This document shows, in pieces, positions 45,802-55,738 of a DNA stretch of 64,000 bases. The first letter of the stretch is position 1, and each line of letters starts with the position of its first letter. Source of the DNA: Undibacterium sp. YM2 (GTDB lineage: Bacteria; Pseudomonadota; Gammaproteobacteria; Burkholderiales; Burkholderiaceae_D); assembly GCF_009937975.1 (NCBI RefSeq), contig NZ_AP018441.1, positions 5,270,001 to 5,334,000 of the forward strand. Direction: 5' to 3'. The notes beneath the pieces are model-generated. The model was not told the DNA's origin and searched no databases. It worked only from the letters and a program-made list of their open reading frames with translations. The position numbers were made by a program, and so were the translations under genes.

Positions 45802-48207
45802 ATGAAAAACAGCCACTTACAGGTAGAACGTATTGCATTACGCGAGTGGCTGGTTCTCAGTATCCTCATCCTCTGCGTCACTGCTGGCCTGCTCTACTAC
45901 AAGACCCTGGAGCGAACTGACCTGGTCTTGTATGACAGGCTGATGCAACTCAATTCCCGCCCGGCGCGGGATGACATCATCATCGTTGGCATAGATAGTC
46001 ACAGCCTGAGTGAACTTGGCAAATGGCCGTGGCCGCGCCTGCGTCATGCTGAACTCATCAAGCAAATCAGTGCAGCCCATCCTGTCGCCATCGGCATGGA
46101 CTTTGTCTTTACTGAAGCAGAAGAACGTAGCGACCAGACACAAAATGGGGACCAGCAACTGGCCGAAGCGCTGGTACGCAGCAATAACGTGGTCTTGCCC
46201 CTAATCTCGGAAAATGCTGGCAAGGGCCTGGCCACGGTACGCCCTATCCCTGTGCTGGCGAGTGCAGCCCGTCAATTGGCGCATATCAATCTTGAAGTCG
46301 ATAAGGATGGCGTAGTGCGTAGCGTTTTCCTGCGTGAAGGCATGAATGGTGAATGGTGGCCACATTTTGCGCTGGCGCTGGCCGACATTGGCAATCAGGT
46401 TGCCCCGGGCACCGAAACAAATCTGCCAGGTGAACGCCTGCCTGCAAGCTTGCGCAATGCAACGCCTGAGCCCGGTACCTGGCAGCGCGACTACCTGATG
46501 CACATCCCTTTTGCTGGCAGCGCCGGACATTTTCGCTCTGTGCCCTATGTCAGCGTCTTGCGTGGTGAAGTGCCTGCTGATTTTTTCAAGAACAAGTATG
46601 TGCTGGTCGGCCCCACGGCCAGTGCCATGGCTGACTCCTTCCCCACGCCGGTATCTGGTAACGAGGGCATGATTTCCGGTGTGGAGATCAATGCCAATAT
46701 CCTCGCTGCGCTGCTGGACCAGCGCAGCATACATGCTGCCCCCAAGCTGTATTTGTACCTGCTGAATCTGCTGGCCGTGGCGCTGGCGCTGATGGCTTAC
46801 CAGATGCTGTCACCACGCAAGGCCCTGATGGCGACTGCGGTAGTGGCGGTCATTACCATGTTCGGTAGCTGGGCCATGCTCAGGTATGCAGGGTATTGGG
46901 CGCCCCCTACCGCAGCACTGTTTGCACTGATCATCGCTTACCCCCTGTGGAGTTGGCGCAGGCTGGAAGCAGCGATACGCTTCCTGGCCGAAGAATTCAG
47001 GATACTCGATAAAGAGCCCCATCTCTTGCCTGAATTTATCGATGAAGATGACGAGCAACCTGTGCGCGCACTGACCGATACCCTCGAACAAAGCATCAAT
47101 GCCATGCGTGAAGCAGTAGACCGGGTACGTGACCTGCGCCAGTTTGTCAGCGATAGCCTGGCCAGCCTGCCCGATGCGACCATGGTCACCACCACCGATG
47201 GCAATGTCTTGCTAACAAACCAGCCTGCGCTTGATTATTTTGCCGGCATAGGCATGCCCAAGGTCAATGATGCACTGGTACCCTATCTGTTTGCCAAGAT
47301 GTCGCCGCCAAGCAATGCTGATACCGGCTCAGATGCCAGTTTTAGCTGGTGGGATTTGCTCGACATCAAACATACCAAGATCATGTCGCAAGGCATAGAA
47401 GTGCGCGACCCGCAGGGCAAGGATTTGCTGATCAAGAGCGCCCCGAGTTACAACGGTGAAAAACAGCTGGTGGGCTGGATAGTCAGCCTCATCGATATCA
47501 CCAGTGTGCGCGCCGCAGAACGCAGCCGGGATGAAACCCTGCATTTCATTTCGCACGACATGCGTGCACCGCAGGCCTCGATATTGGCACTGCTGGAATT
47601 GCAAAAAGACAGCAGCACCGCCCTGCCAGCGGATGAATTCATGGCACGCATAGAAAGGGCATCGCGCTCCACTCTGGGTCTGGCTGATAATTTTGTACAA
47701 CTGGCGCAGGCAGAGTCGCAGAATTATCGCTACGAAGAAGCCGACTTCCAGGACATCTTGCTGGTAGCGACAGAAGAAATGTGGTCACTGGCCCGCAGCA
47801 AGAATATCCGCATACAAACAAAAATCCAGGATGAAGAATTCCCTGTGCTGGTCGATAACTCGCTGATGACCAGGGTGCTGACAAATCTGCTGTCAAATGC
47901 CATCAAGTACAGTCCCAAGGACACTACCATCACCTGTTCGCTGGTGCGTGAACAGCGCCTGGCTGACTCTGTCATCGTCTGCTCTATCGCCGACCAGGGC
48001 TATGGCATTACCCATGCAGACCAGGCCAGGCTATTCCAGCGCTTCCAGCGCTTCAAGACCAGTGACCAGCCTAAAAATGACGGCATAGGCCTGGGTATGG
48101 TTTTCGTCAAAGCCGTGCTGGATAGGCATCAGGCGACCATAGACTTCAGCAGCGTACCGAATGAGGGAACGACCTTCAATGTGCGCATTCCAGCCGACCT
48201 GGAATAA
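45802..48207 (+). CDS. CHASE2-domain sensor histidine kinase
   Basis: An 801-residue membrane kinase. One helix near 18-37, an extracytoplasmic CHASE2 sensor (about 40-310, DRLMQLNSRPARDDIIIVGIDSHSLSELGKWPWPR is typical), three helices near 315-395, then a PAS-like segment (about 450-570), HisKA with the phospho-His585 in HFISHDMRAP, and a HATPase with N box LTNLLSNAIKYSP, G1 DQGYGI and G2 GIGLGMVFVK. Ligand unknown. It should phosphorylate the regulator at 43289, with the FecR/LysM protein as an accessory. Confidence 0.93.
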   Translation: MKNSHLQVERIALREWLVLSILILCVTAGLLYYKTLERTDLVLYDRLMQLNSRPARDDIIIVGIDSHSLSELGKWPWPRLRHAELIKQISAAHPVAIGMDFVFTEAEERSDQTQNGDQQLAEALVRSNNVVLPLISENAGKGLATVRPIPVLASAARQLAHINLEVDKDGVVRSVFLREGMNGEWWPHFALALADIGNQVAPGTETNLPGERLPASLRNATPEPGTWQRDYLMHIPFAGSAGHFRSVPYVSVLRGEVPADFFKNKYVLVGPTASAMADSFPTPVSGNEGMISGVEINANILAALLDQRSIHAAPKLYLYLLNLLAVALALMAYQMLSPRKALMATAVVAVITMFGSWAMLRYAGYWAPPTAALFALIIAYPLWSWRRLEAAIRFLAEEFRILDKEPHLLPEFIDEDDEQPVRALTDTLEQSINAMREAVDRVRDLRQFVSDSLASLPDATMVTTTDGNVLLTNQPALDYFAGIGMPKVNDALVPYLFAKMSPPSNADTGSDASFSWWDLLDIKHTKIMSQGIEVRDPQGKDLLIKSAPSYNGEKQLVGWIVSLIDITSVRAAERSRDETLHFISHDMRAPQASILALLELQKDSSTALPADEFMARIERASRSTLGLADNFVQLAQAESQNYRYEEADFQDILLVATEEMWSLARSKNIRIQTKIQDEEFPVLVDNSLMTRVLTNLLSNAIKYSPKDTTITCSLVREQRLADSVIVCSIADQGYGITHADQARLFQRFQRFKTSDQPKNDGIGLGMVFVKAVLDRHQATIDFSSVPNEGTTFNVRIPADLE

Positions 48208-48389
48208 ATCCCAGCTTTAAGCATGACGACAAAGCAAATGTTGACGCATTGCATGTTGCAAAAAAGGCATAACTCCCTGCATATAAGGCTCACTTGATAT
48301 GCATCAAATGCCCGCGTTCAGGAAAATGCTGATGCAAAGCGTTATAATGGAGCCTTACATCCCCCCCAGCTTAATTGAGCTTAATTGCA

Positions 48390-49670
48390 ATGCAACTGTC
48401 TGCTGTTGGCCTCAACCACACGACCGCGCCGCTGTCCTTGCGCGAAAAGGTCGCCTTCTCGCCTGAGCAAATATCTCAGGCGGTGGTGGCTGCGCGTGCC
48501 TGGTTTGGTCGCGATGACAATGTGGCAAGGCATGGCAACGAAGCAGCAATCTTATCGACTTGCAACCGTACCGAACTCTATGCCGCCTGCAAGGGCGACA
48601 ATGCAGTCGACGCTGCAGCTCACTTCCTGGCAGATTTCCACAAGCTGCCTTACACAGATTTACGGCCGCATCTATATACCCTGCCGCAAGATAATGCAGT
48701 AAGACATGCTTTTCGCGTGGCTTCTGGCCTGGATTCCATGGTCATAGGTGAGCCCCAGATCCTGGGTCAAATGAAAGATGCCGTGCGCCAGGCAGAAGCA
48801 GCCGGTGGCCTGGGTACTTATTTGCACCAGATGTTCCAGCGCAGCTTTGCTGTCGCCAAGGAAGTACGCACTACCACAGAGATAGGCGCGCACAGTGTCT
48901 CGATGGCGGCGGCTGCCGTCAGATTATCACAACGTATTTTTGACAAGATCGCTGACCAGCATGTCCTGTTCATCGGTGCGGGTGAAATGATAGAGCTCTG
49001 CGCCACCCATTTTGCTGCACAAAACCCCAAGTCGCTCACCATTGCCAACCGCACACTCGAACGTGGTGAGGCACTGGCCCACCGCTTCAGCGGCAAGGCC
49101 ATACGCCTGGCCGACTTGCCGCTGCAACTGGCGCAATTCGATATCATCGTTTCATGCACGGCCTCCTCCCTGCCCATCATAGGCCTGGGTCTGATAGAAC
49201 GTGTGGTCAAGGCGCGCAAGCACCGCCCCATTTTCATGGTTGATCTGGCGGTACCGCGCGACATAGAACCTGAAGTCGCCAAGCTCGACGACGTGTTTTT
49301 ATACACTGTCGATGACCTCGGCACTGTCGTACAAACCGGCCTGGAAAGCCGCCAGGCTGCGGTGGCGCAGGCAGAAGCCATTATAGAAACCCGCGTGCAA
49401 TCCTTCATGCACTGGGTTGATGGCCGCGCTGTTGTACCGGTGATACAGGACTTGCATGAAAGCAGCGAGCAACTGCGCCTGATGGAGCTCGAACGCGCGC
49501 GCAAGATGCTGGCACGCGGCGATGATATAGACGCCGTGCTCGAAGCCCTGTCCAAGGGTATCACTGCCAAGTTCCTGCATGGCCCGCAACAGGCGCTGCA
49601 TCAAGCCAGCGGCGATGAACGCGCCCGCCTGGCAACACTGTTACCTCAATTATTCCGCACCAAGCGTTAG
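48390..49670 (+). CDS. hemA: Glutamyl-tRNA reductase
   Basis: A 426-residue enzyme that reduces glutamyl-tRNA(Glu) to glutamate-1-semialdehyde, the first step of C5 tetrapyrrole synthesis. The N-terminal catalytic domain has [15 protein letters not shown] and the nucleophile Cys in [11 protein letters not shown]. The NADPH domain has [14 protein letters not shown], and a C-terminal dimerisation helix domain follows. ATG 48390 is chosen over TTG 48375 because the family starts at this point. The TATAAT at about 48343 fits a promoter. hemA-prfA-prmC order is common. Confidence 0.95.
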   Translation: MQLSAVGLNHTTAPLSLREKVAFSPEQISQAVVAARAWFGRDDNVARHGNEAAILSTCNRTELYAACKGDNAVDAAAHFLADFHKLPYTDLRPHLYTLPQDNAVRHAFRVASGLDSMVIGEPQILGQMKDAVRQAEAAGGLGTYLHQMFQRSFAVAKEVRTTTEIGAHSVSMAAAAVRLSQRIFDKIADQHVLFIGAGEMIELCATHFAAQNPKSLTIANRTLERGEALAHRFSGKAIRLADLPLQLAQFDIIVSCTASSLPIIGLGLIERVVKARKHRPIFMVDLAVPRDIEPEVAKLDDVFLYTVDDLGTVVQTGLESRQAAVAQAEAIIETRVQSFMHWVDGRAVVPVIQDLHESSEQLRLMELERARKMLARGDDIDAVLEALSKGITAKFLHGPQQALHQASGDERARLATLLPQLFRTKR

Positions 49671-49774
49671 CGAACGCTACGCTACTGGCCTGTCCGTGTG
49701 AGCGGTAGAGGCCCTGTCTTATATGGGTCATTCTGACCCACCCCATCATTTGCTATATAGCCCAAGAGTACATC

Positions 49775-50854
49775 ATGAAACCATCAATGCTAAGCAAGCT
49801 GGACCAGCTTGCCGAACGCCTGGACGAAGTCGGCCACCTGCTCATGCAGGAAGGTGCCACCAATGACATGGATGCCTACCGCAAATTGAACCGCGAGCAC
49901 GCCGAACTCGAACCACTGGTCGCCCTTTACAACAACTACAAGCAAGCCCAGGCCGATATCGCCGAAGCCGAGCTCATGCTCAGCGACCCGGACATGAAAG
50001 CCTTTGCCCAGGACGAAATCGAAGCTGCCAAAAACACCATGCAGACGCTGGAAAGTGATTTGCAAAAAATGCTGCTGCCCAAAGACCCCAATGATGACCG
50101 CAACATCCTCATGGAGATACGTGCAGGTACTGGCGGTGATGAAGCCGCCCTGTTTGCCGGTGACTTGCTGCGCATGTATATGCGTTTTGCCGAACGTAAT
50201 CGCTGGCAGACTGAGATCATGTCTGAATCGCCATCTGAATTGGGCGGTTATAAAGAGGTCATCGTCCGCCTGGCAGGCCAGGGGGTGTATTCCAAACTCA
50301 AATTTGAATCTGGCGGCCACCGCGTACAGCGCGTGCCTGCGACAGAAACCCAGGGCCGCATCCATACCTCGGCCTGCACAGTAGCTGTCATGCCTGAGGC
50401 CGATGAACTGGCCGACGTAGTCATCAACAATGCCGACCTGCGCATAGATACCTTCCGCGCCAGTGGTGCCGGTGGTCAGCACATCAACAAAACCGACTCC
50501 GCAGTGCGCCTGACGCATATCCCTACCGGTATTGTGGTGGAATGCCAGGATGGCCGCAGCCAGCACCAGAACAAGGCGCAAGCCATGCGCGTACTGGCTA
50601 CCCGCATCATGGATGGCCAGTTGCGTGAGAAGCAGGCCAAGGAAGCCGCCACCCGCAAGAGCCTGATAGGCTCCGGCGACCGTAGCGAGCGCATACGCAC
50701 CTACAATTATCCGCAAGGCCGCATGACCGATCACCGCATCAACCTGACCCTGTACAAACTCGATTTCATCATGGACGGCGAATTGAATGAACTGACGACC
50801 GCACTGGTGGCAGAGCATCAGGCCGAACTGCTGGCTGAACTGGGAGATGATTAA
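49775..50854 (+). CDS. prfA: Peptide chain release factor 1
   Basis: A 359-residue class-I release factor that reads UAA and UAG. The GGQ motif sits at residues 233-235 in [18 protein letters not shown], and its Gln is the methylation target of PrmC, encoded 700 bases downstream. The codon-recognition tripeptide is probably PAT in [13 protein letters not shown]. Length matches RF1. It lies between hemA and dsbB. A second, truncated release factor relative (PrfH) is at 24.6 kb. Confidence 0.97.
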   Translation: MKPSMLSKLDQLAERLDEVGHLLMQEGATNDMDAYRKLNREHAELEPLVALYNNYKQAQADIAEAELMLSDPDMKAFAQDEIEAAKNTMQTLESDLQKMLLPKDPNDDRNILMEIRAGTGGDEAALFAGDLLRMYMRFAERNRWQTEIMSESPSELGGYKEVIVRLAGQGVYSKLKFESGGHRVQRVPATETQGRIHTSACTVAVMPEADELADVVINNADLRIDTFRASGAGGQHINKTDSAVRLTHIPTGIVVECQDGRSQHQNKAQAMRVLATRIMDGQLREKQAKEAATRKSLIGSGDRSERIRTYNYPQGRMTDHRINLTLYKLDFIMDGELNELTTALVAEHQAELLAELGDD

Positions 50855-51033
50855 GGACTGATGATTAAGGACTTGCAAGCATATCCATAAGACAAAACCA
50901 GCTTTCGCGTAAAATCAACAGTATTTGATTGCGCAATTGCATCAAACTGTCGGATACTCGCTGCCACTGTCCTGTGATACAGAACTAAAACGCCAGGATC
51001 GCATCCAATAACAATTCTTTCACCGCGTTCACC

Positions 51034-51540
51034 ATGAATCTGTCGAAAAAACTTTTGCTGTCGATTGCCCTTACCTGCATAGGCTTGCTGGCAGCTGCCA
51101 TGTATTTGCAAATCGTGGAAAAAATGCTGCCTTGCCCGTATTGTGTATTCCAGCGCTACGCCTTTGCCCTGATCGCGGTTTTCTGCCTGATTGCGGCTGC
51201 CACCGATGGCATCATGCACCGTATCACCACCGGTCTGGCGCTGTTATCTGGCTTGATTGGCCTGGGTGCCGCTGGCAAGCATTTCTGGATACTTGAACAC
51301 CCCGCCCTGTCCTGCGGCATCGACCCGCTGGAAACCGGCCTGAACAGTTTCTTCCTGGCGCAATGGTGGCCAGCCATGTTCAGGGCGGACGGCCTGTGCG
51401 AAACACCTTATCCACCGACCATGGGCTTGTCATTGCCAGCTTGGGCAGGAATATTTTTTATATTGTTCAGCCTGACGCTGCTGGTATTGCTGATACGCAA
51501 TCAAAAAACCAAGCGCAGCATGTTTGGCTCTTCGCGCTGA
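51034..51540 (+). CDS. dsbB: Disulfide bond formation protein DsbB
   Basis: A 168-residue inner-membrane quinone-dependent oxidase that reoxidises DsbA. Four helices are visible. The first periplasmic pair is Cys34-Pro-Tyr-Cys37, and the second pair is in the second loop (LSCGIDPLE and LCETPYP). Size and spacing match. It is inserted between prfA and prmC, and its stop overlaps the prmC ATG (TGATG-type), which is unusual since prmC normally follows prfA directly. Confidence 0.93.
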   Translation: MNLSKKLLLSIALTCIGLLAAAMYLQIVEKMLPCPYCVFQRYAFALIAVFCLIAAATDGIMHRITTGLALLSGLIGLGAAGKHFWILEHPALSCGIDPLETGLNSFFLAQWWPAMFRADGLCETPYPPTMGLSLPAWAGIFFILFSLTLLVLLIRNQKTKRSMFGSSR

Positions 51541-52394
51541 TGCTGGACTGGCTACAGCCTGGCATCACCCTGGCTGGCTGTGAAAACGCCAGCCCGCTGG
51601 ACCGCATAGACACCCGCCTGCTACTCATGCATGGCCTGGGGCTGACGCGCATACAACTGATCACCCAGTCTGAACTGGTACTAAATGCAGAACAACTCGC
51701 CATCATGGATGGCTTGTTAAGCCGCCGCATCCAGGGTGAACCGATTGCCTACCTAGTGCAGGAACGGGAATTTTTTGGTTTGAACTTCCGTGTCACGCCC
51801 GATGTATTAATACCCCGCCCGGATACTGAATTACTGGTGGAGCTTGCGCTGCAATATACGCCAGCCAATTCCAGGCTGCTCGATATGGGCACAGGCTCCG
51901 GTGCAATTGCCGTGGCAATAGCCCACCAAAGACCAGACTTACATGTGAGCGCGCTGGATGTCAGCCCAGCAGCACTGGCAGTGGCGCAAGAAAATGCCAG
52001 CAGGCATCTGCCAGCAGCCAAGGTGAAATTCTATTGCAGCAACTGGTATACCGCTCTCTCTGAACAACAGTTCCAGACCATCGTCAGCAACCCGCCTTAT
52101 ATCGTAGCCAATGATGCGCATTTGCAACAAGGTGATTTACGCTTTGAGCCAGTTGACGCTCTGACTGACCATGCTGATGGCTTATCAGCCTATCGCCACA
52201 TCATAGGCCAGGCATATTTGCACTTGCTGGCAGATGGCTGGATCTTGCTGGAACATGGTTACGATCAGGCAGAATCAGTGCGGGGCTTATTGATAAAAGC
52301 CCGATTTACCGATGTACAAAGCTGGCGGGACCTGGCGGGAATAGAGCGGGTATCAGGCGGAAAACTACTGGCACTGACATCACAACAGACATAA
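51540..52394 (+). CDS. prmC: Release factor glutamine methyltransferase
   Basis: A 284-residue SAM-dependent methyltransferase that methylates the GGQ glutamine of RF1/RF2. The SAM motif is LLDMGTGSGAIAVAIA, the catalytic NPPY is at residues 184-187, and REFFGLNFRVTPDVLIPRPDTELLVE is typical. I choose the ATG at 51540 overlapping the dsbB stop; the frame from 51363 would add a leader entirely within dsbB. A terminator follows directly. Confidence 0.95.
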   Translation: MLDWLQPGITLAGCENASPLDRIDTRLLLMHGLGLTRIQLITQSELVLNAEQLAIMDGLLSRRIQGEPIAYLVQEREFFGLNFRVTPDVLIPRPDTELLVELALQYTPANSRLLDMGTGSGAIAVAIAHQRPDLHVSALDVSPAALAVAQENASRHLPAAKVKFYCSNWYTALSEQQFQTIVSNPPYIVANDAHLQQGDLRFEPVDALTDHADGLSAYRHIIGQAYLHLLADGWILLEHGYDQAESVRGLLIKARFTDVQSWRDLAGIERVSGGKLLALTSQQT

Positions 52395-52420
52395 AAAATG
52401 GCGCATACTGCGCCATTTTT
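52394..52420. terminator. Bidirectional terminator after prmC
   Basis: AAAAATGGCGCA / TGCGCCATTTTT, 12 pairs with loop TAC, overlapping the prmC stop and facing the end of the convergent tail-collar gene. Confidence 0.92.
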
Positions 52421-52437
52421 TATAGGACATGAAAAAC

Positions 52438-53118
52438 TTAGTTCCTGGATGGGAAGATACCTTCCATCGCGATGATGTAGTTCAGACCCAGGTAAGGTTG
52501 CATATTGGAGATAGTAGCGCTCGATACGACAGGTACTGTCAATGGAGTGCCGCCGCCAGTATTTGAATTGTTGACGGTACCTGAGCCTGAAACAGATGTG
52601 GTAACGCCACCTAAAGCGACTGGACTAGTCGGAGCGGTTCCCGCCGGTAAATATATTGCTGCTGCTGAACCTGCACCGGATGCTGTACTAGTCAGCCCTC
52701 CATTATTGAGTACTGCTGCCACACCACCATTCGTCCCAGTACCAACGTTGATAGTTGTACTTGCGGTAATGCTATCCAAAGTAACAGTACCTGTATGGGT
52801 ATGCGAGGGCATGTTTGCTGTTGTCAATGAGATCGTGGCAGTGCCATTAGAGATCACCGTCGCATTATTACTACCCGCTCTTTCACCCTGTACCACATTT
52901 TGCAGGCCGGGCCCTTGCGCTTGGGAACCAACAACAACACGTCCACGCAAATCAGGTATACCAAATGTATTTTGGCCATCGCCACCATACATGGTACCCA
53001 ACAGGGCAAACATGGCAGAATTTTGACTGATAGGCACAGTTTGTCCATTGCAGAACAGCCAGCCACGAGGAGGATAGTTAAAGCCTACGGCCAATACGGT
53101 ACCCATAAATGCATCCAT
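52438..53118 (-). CDS. Tail-collar-domain protein (MdpB-like)
   Basis: A 226-residue protein of the phage tail-collar/microcystin-dependent protein group. The N-terminus (MDAFMGTVLAVGFNYPPRGWLFCNGQTVPI...FALLGTMYGGDGQNTFGIPDLRGRVVVG) is the collar domain. The rest is a Gly/Ser/Thr-rich low-complexity beta stretch ending in LNYIIAMEGIFPSRN. ATG 53118 with GGAG upstream is preferred to the TTG at 53130. No phage genes surround it. Non-phage homologues often sit with sulfotransferase and hydroxylase genes, as here. Confidence 0.88.
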   Translation of the reverse strand: MDAFMGTVLAVGFNYPPRGWLFCNGQTVPISQNSAMFALLGTMYGGDGQNTFGIPDLRGRVVVGSQAQGPGLQNVVQGERAGSNNATVISNGTATISLTTANMPSHTHTGTVTLDSITASTTINVGTGTNGGVAAVLNNGGLTSTASGAGSAAAIYLPAGTAPTSPVALGGVTTSVSGSGTVNNSNTGGGTPLTVPVVSSATISNMQPYLGLNYIIAMEGIFPSRN

Positions 53119-53321
53119 TGCATACTCCAATTCAAGTTATCGTTTAAATAGGGATTGTGCTATCTAGTCTCTTCTGCATCCACCCCTTCACCAGGGAGTT
53201 GAATTCAGGGCTTTCATCAATGGCTTTAATATGCAAACAAACAAGCAATTTCAAAAAAAGCAAACCAATTCTACAACCCTTATGCAAAAAATACACTGCA
53301 AATTTTTCATCGCTGCATCAG

Positions 53322-54365
53322 TTAACAAATTTTAACTTTCGCACGCAATTGCTCTAGTTGACTATACTTTTGCTCGCAGAGGTCTGCATAATCTGAACCT
53401 GGCTTTGCTGGTACGAGACCGCTGGGTTGAGGATCGCCGGTAAAACTGATGTGCCGGTGTTTTGAATGCAAGCCTGATCGCTGTTTCAGTTTCTCCAATA
53501 ATTGTTCATCGCAATCAAGTTGAAAAAGGCTCAGCAAATCTGACCAAACCACATCAGGCAATTGCTGATAATTCAACAGGAGCAAATCTTCAGCCTCGGC
53601 ATGTTCCAGCCCTGCGCAATACATGCAGTGCAACATACTCGCAGCATAGGCATCAAAATCTGCAGCAGGAAAGCCAGATACATCGGGTTTAAGCCGTGAC
53701 GTATCGAGCAAGCCAGGTATCATCTGCGGCCCACGTTGACGCTGGTGCGAAGCAAGCACAGCCTGCGGTTCGCGGTATAAAAAAATGATAGGGATGGCAG
53801 GATAGGCCTTGCGCACAAAGGGTAGCCAGGGCAAATGCCAGCTATCAAATTTGATAAAAAAATGAGTCTCTTCGTCACGCCGTCTTTGTCCCAGAGCGGC
53901 GATCAAGGCCTGAAAAACAGGTATCGCATTTTCTGCTTCAGCTTGGTCGTGGCAATAGCGAAAAAATGCATCAATGACAGGCGGTTCCGACATCACGATG
54001 CACGGTGGCAGCGACGCCAGCATCTGCGTCAGCAAGGTAGAACCGCAGCGTGACACGTGGAAAATAAAAGCCGTGGGTGCCACCTGCGGCATGCAAGCAA
54101 GTTGCTCAGGCAAGCTTTCTATTGGTGTGTGGCAAACTTGCCTTTGCTCGCGGCTTTGCTGGTTCAGTGTGTCGAGAAAAAACGACTCCAGAAACCGCGC
54201 TTCTCCCAAATAACGCCAGCATACATTTTCCGTAGCAGCATCAATTGCTACCGGGTACCAGCCCAGCATCGAAGGCAAATCACCTTCATTGATCTGCTGG
54301 CCGCGCAACAAAGCTCTTTCTTCGGCCACAAAACCGGCTTTATTACCTATGCGATTAATTTGCAT
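53322..54365 (-). CDS. PAPS-type sulfotransferase
   Basis: A 347-residue sulfotransferase-fold protein. The 5'-phosphosulfate loop is FHVSRCGSTLLTQML near residue 100, and the 3'-phosphate part is probably FLYREPQAVLASHQ. The N-terminal 80 residues form a separate segment. The target is unknown; family members sulfate proteins, glycans or small molecules. It is 2 bases downstream of the beta-hydroxylase gene on the same strand. ATG 54365 (MQINRIG) preferred to TTG 54371. A 203-base gap separates it from the tail-collar gene. Confidence 0.85.
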   Translation of the reverse strand: MQINRIGNKAGFVAEERALLRGQQINEGDLPSMLGWYPVAIDAATENVCWRYLGEARFLESFFLDTLNQQSREQRQVCHTPIESLPEQLACMPQVAPTAFIFHVSRCGSTLLTQMLASLPPCIVMSEPPVIDAFFRYCHDQAEAENAIPVFQALIAALGQRRRDEETHFFIKFDSWHLPWLPFVRKAYPAIPIIFLYREPQAVLASHQRQRGPQMIPGLLDTSRLKPDVSGFPAADFDAYAASMLHCMYCAGLEHAEAEDLLLLNYQQLPDVVWSDLLSLFQLDCDEQLLEKLKQRSGLHSKHRHISFTGDPQPSGLVPAKPGSDYADLCEQKYSQLEQLRAKVKIC

Positions 54366-54367
54366 AT

Positions 54368-55087
54368 TCAACCCGCTGATGCCTGTCCGAGCCGGATTGC
54401 TTCAAGGCGGCTGGCAATTTGGAGGCCAGCACTTTGCCCCGTGGCACGCAGCATGGCGATCACTTCCTGTACATTGCCGTCATGAATGGCAGGATCATCA
54501 TATTTTGGTTTTGGTCTGGCAATCCAGCCAGCCTCCAGAAACACTCGCTCCAGCCAGTCATTACTGACGCAATCTATCATCAAATGCACCCGTGCCTGGC
54601 TGCCCGGATTCACCACGCCATGCAGGCAAGCGGCATTCAGATACCAGGTATCACCAGCAGAAAAATGCACTTCTTCACCATCAATGGTGAACAGCACGCC
54701 GGGTGTCGTGGTGATGGGTACATGCAGACGGGTAATCCCATCCTCCAGCGAAGTACCATCGTCCCTGTGCTCTTTGATAATACCGCCAGCCTCCAGCGAC
54801 ATCAGGCGAACAGATGTTTTGTCACATTGAAACGTATCAACCACTTCCCGTAAATAAGGGCAACTTTGCATGAGTGCCGTATCCTGAAAATTGCCTTCAT
54901 TCACAGGCATGATGTGATCAATACGGCCATCCACCGCGCGCAAGGGCAGGCAGGTCCAGTTGTTGATGTAGGCATTGGTATTGAAATGCCTGATCCATTC
55001 TGAGGCTTCGAGTTGCAGCAGTTCTGCATGCAAGCGGGCTAAATCAAAACTGAAGGGTAACTTCAGATAACGGCTAGGCTGTCGCAT
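54368..55087 (-). CDS. Aspartyl/asparaginyl beta-hydroxylase-like 2-oxoglutarate enzyme
   Basis: A 239-residue Fe(II)/2-oxoglutarate-dependent hydroxylase of the aspartyl/asparaginyl beta-hydroxylase fold. The double-stranded beta-helix core has an iron motif EHRDDG in IIKEHRDDGTSLEDG, and a distal His in ACLHGVVNPGSQARVHLMIDCV; these give the expected H-x-D...H set. Family members hydroxylate Asp/Asn in proteins or peptides, or free amino acids. It overlaps the GNAT gene by 14 bases and abuts the sulfotransferase gene, making a three-gene minus-strand operon. Confidence 0.85.
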   Translation of the reverse strand: MRQPSRYLKLPFSFDLARLHAELLQLEASEWIRHFNTNAYINNWTCLPLRAVDGRIDHIMPVNEGNFQDTALMQSCPYLREVVDTFQCDKTSVRLMSLEAGGIIKEHRDDGTSLEDGITRLHVPITTTPGVLFTIDGEEVHFSAGDTWYLNAACLHGVVNPGSQARVHLMIDCVSNDWLERVFLEAGWIARPKPKYDDPAIHDGNVQEVIAMLRATGQSAGLQIASRLEAIRLGQASAG

Positions 55088-55682
55088 CAAACTGCCCTTG
55101 TTGTGTGATCTTGTTAGCGAGAGTGTTGGCGGGCAATACCTCGGTTAAAGTGTTTGTCCCGGCAAGCTCCTGAGCCTGCCAGTGCATTTGCTCAAACAGG
55201 GCATCAGCCCCGAGTGCCACAAAACCCAATTTCAAATACAAACCGCGCGCCGCGAAGTTAGTTTGTTCAACGGCGAGGCTGACTCCCTTTCCCTGGTCTT
55301 GTGCATCTGCCTGCAGAGCCAGCAAAATAGCCTTGGCGATACCTTGACGTTGCGCTGAAGGAATAATCGCAATATCGATCAGACGTAATTCATCGCTGCC
55401 AGTATGGATAATGACACGCCCGACAGGCTGACCAGCGTGCTCAACAATCACATGCCTGGCCTCAGGATAATTCAGCCTGACGCCCTCCATCTGTACATGC
55501 TGTTGCATTTTGATCATTTGCGCGATGAAGGCAGCATCCATGGGCATTTGTCGCAAGTCTTCACGGCGGCTGGCGTACAGTACATCCAGAAACGCCTGAT
55601 CGTCTTCATGCACTTCACGCAATGCAAGCGCCGCAGGTAATTTATACACAAGCACTCCCAAGCTGGTTAAAATAACATGCAT
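55074..55682 (-). CDS. GNAT-family N-acetyltransferase
   Basis: A 202-residue acetyltransferase, first gene of the minus-strand set. The GNAT core spans about residues 20-165: LREVHEDDQAFLDVLYASRRED, VGRVIIHTGSDELRLIDIAIIPSAQRQGIAKAILLALQADA (the acetyl-CoA P-loop Q-R-Q-G-I-A) and FAARGLYLKLGFVAL. Substrate unknown. It faces the DUF6916-like gene with a 56-base intergenic space. Its presence beside a hydroxylase and sulfotransferases adds a third modifying activity. Confidence 0.87.
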   Translation of the reverse strand: MHVILTSLGVLVYKLPAALALREVHEDDQAFLDVLYASRREDLRQMPMDAAFIAQMIKMQQHVQMEGVRLNYPEARHVIVEHAGQPVGRVIIHTGSDELRLIDIAIIPSAQRQGIAKAILLALQADAQDQGKGVSLAVEQTNFAARGLYLKLGFVALGADALFEQMHWQAQELAGTNTLTEVLPANTLANKITQQGQFDATA

Positions 55683-55738
55683 ATTATCCTGCCTATGCTT
55701 GTGTTTTCTTGCAAGTGAAACTTTTCACAACATTGATC

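Noticed and set aside
52505..53026. 173-codon plus-strand frame opposite the tail-collar gene
   Set aside because: Antisense shadow of a Gly/Ser/Thr-rich gene; no start signal and no family.
52438..53118. Prophage
   Set aside because: The tail-collar gene has no integrase, capsid, portal or lysis genes near it.
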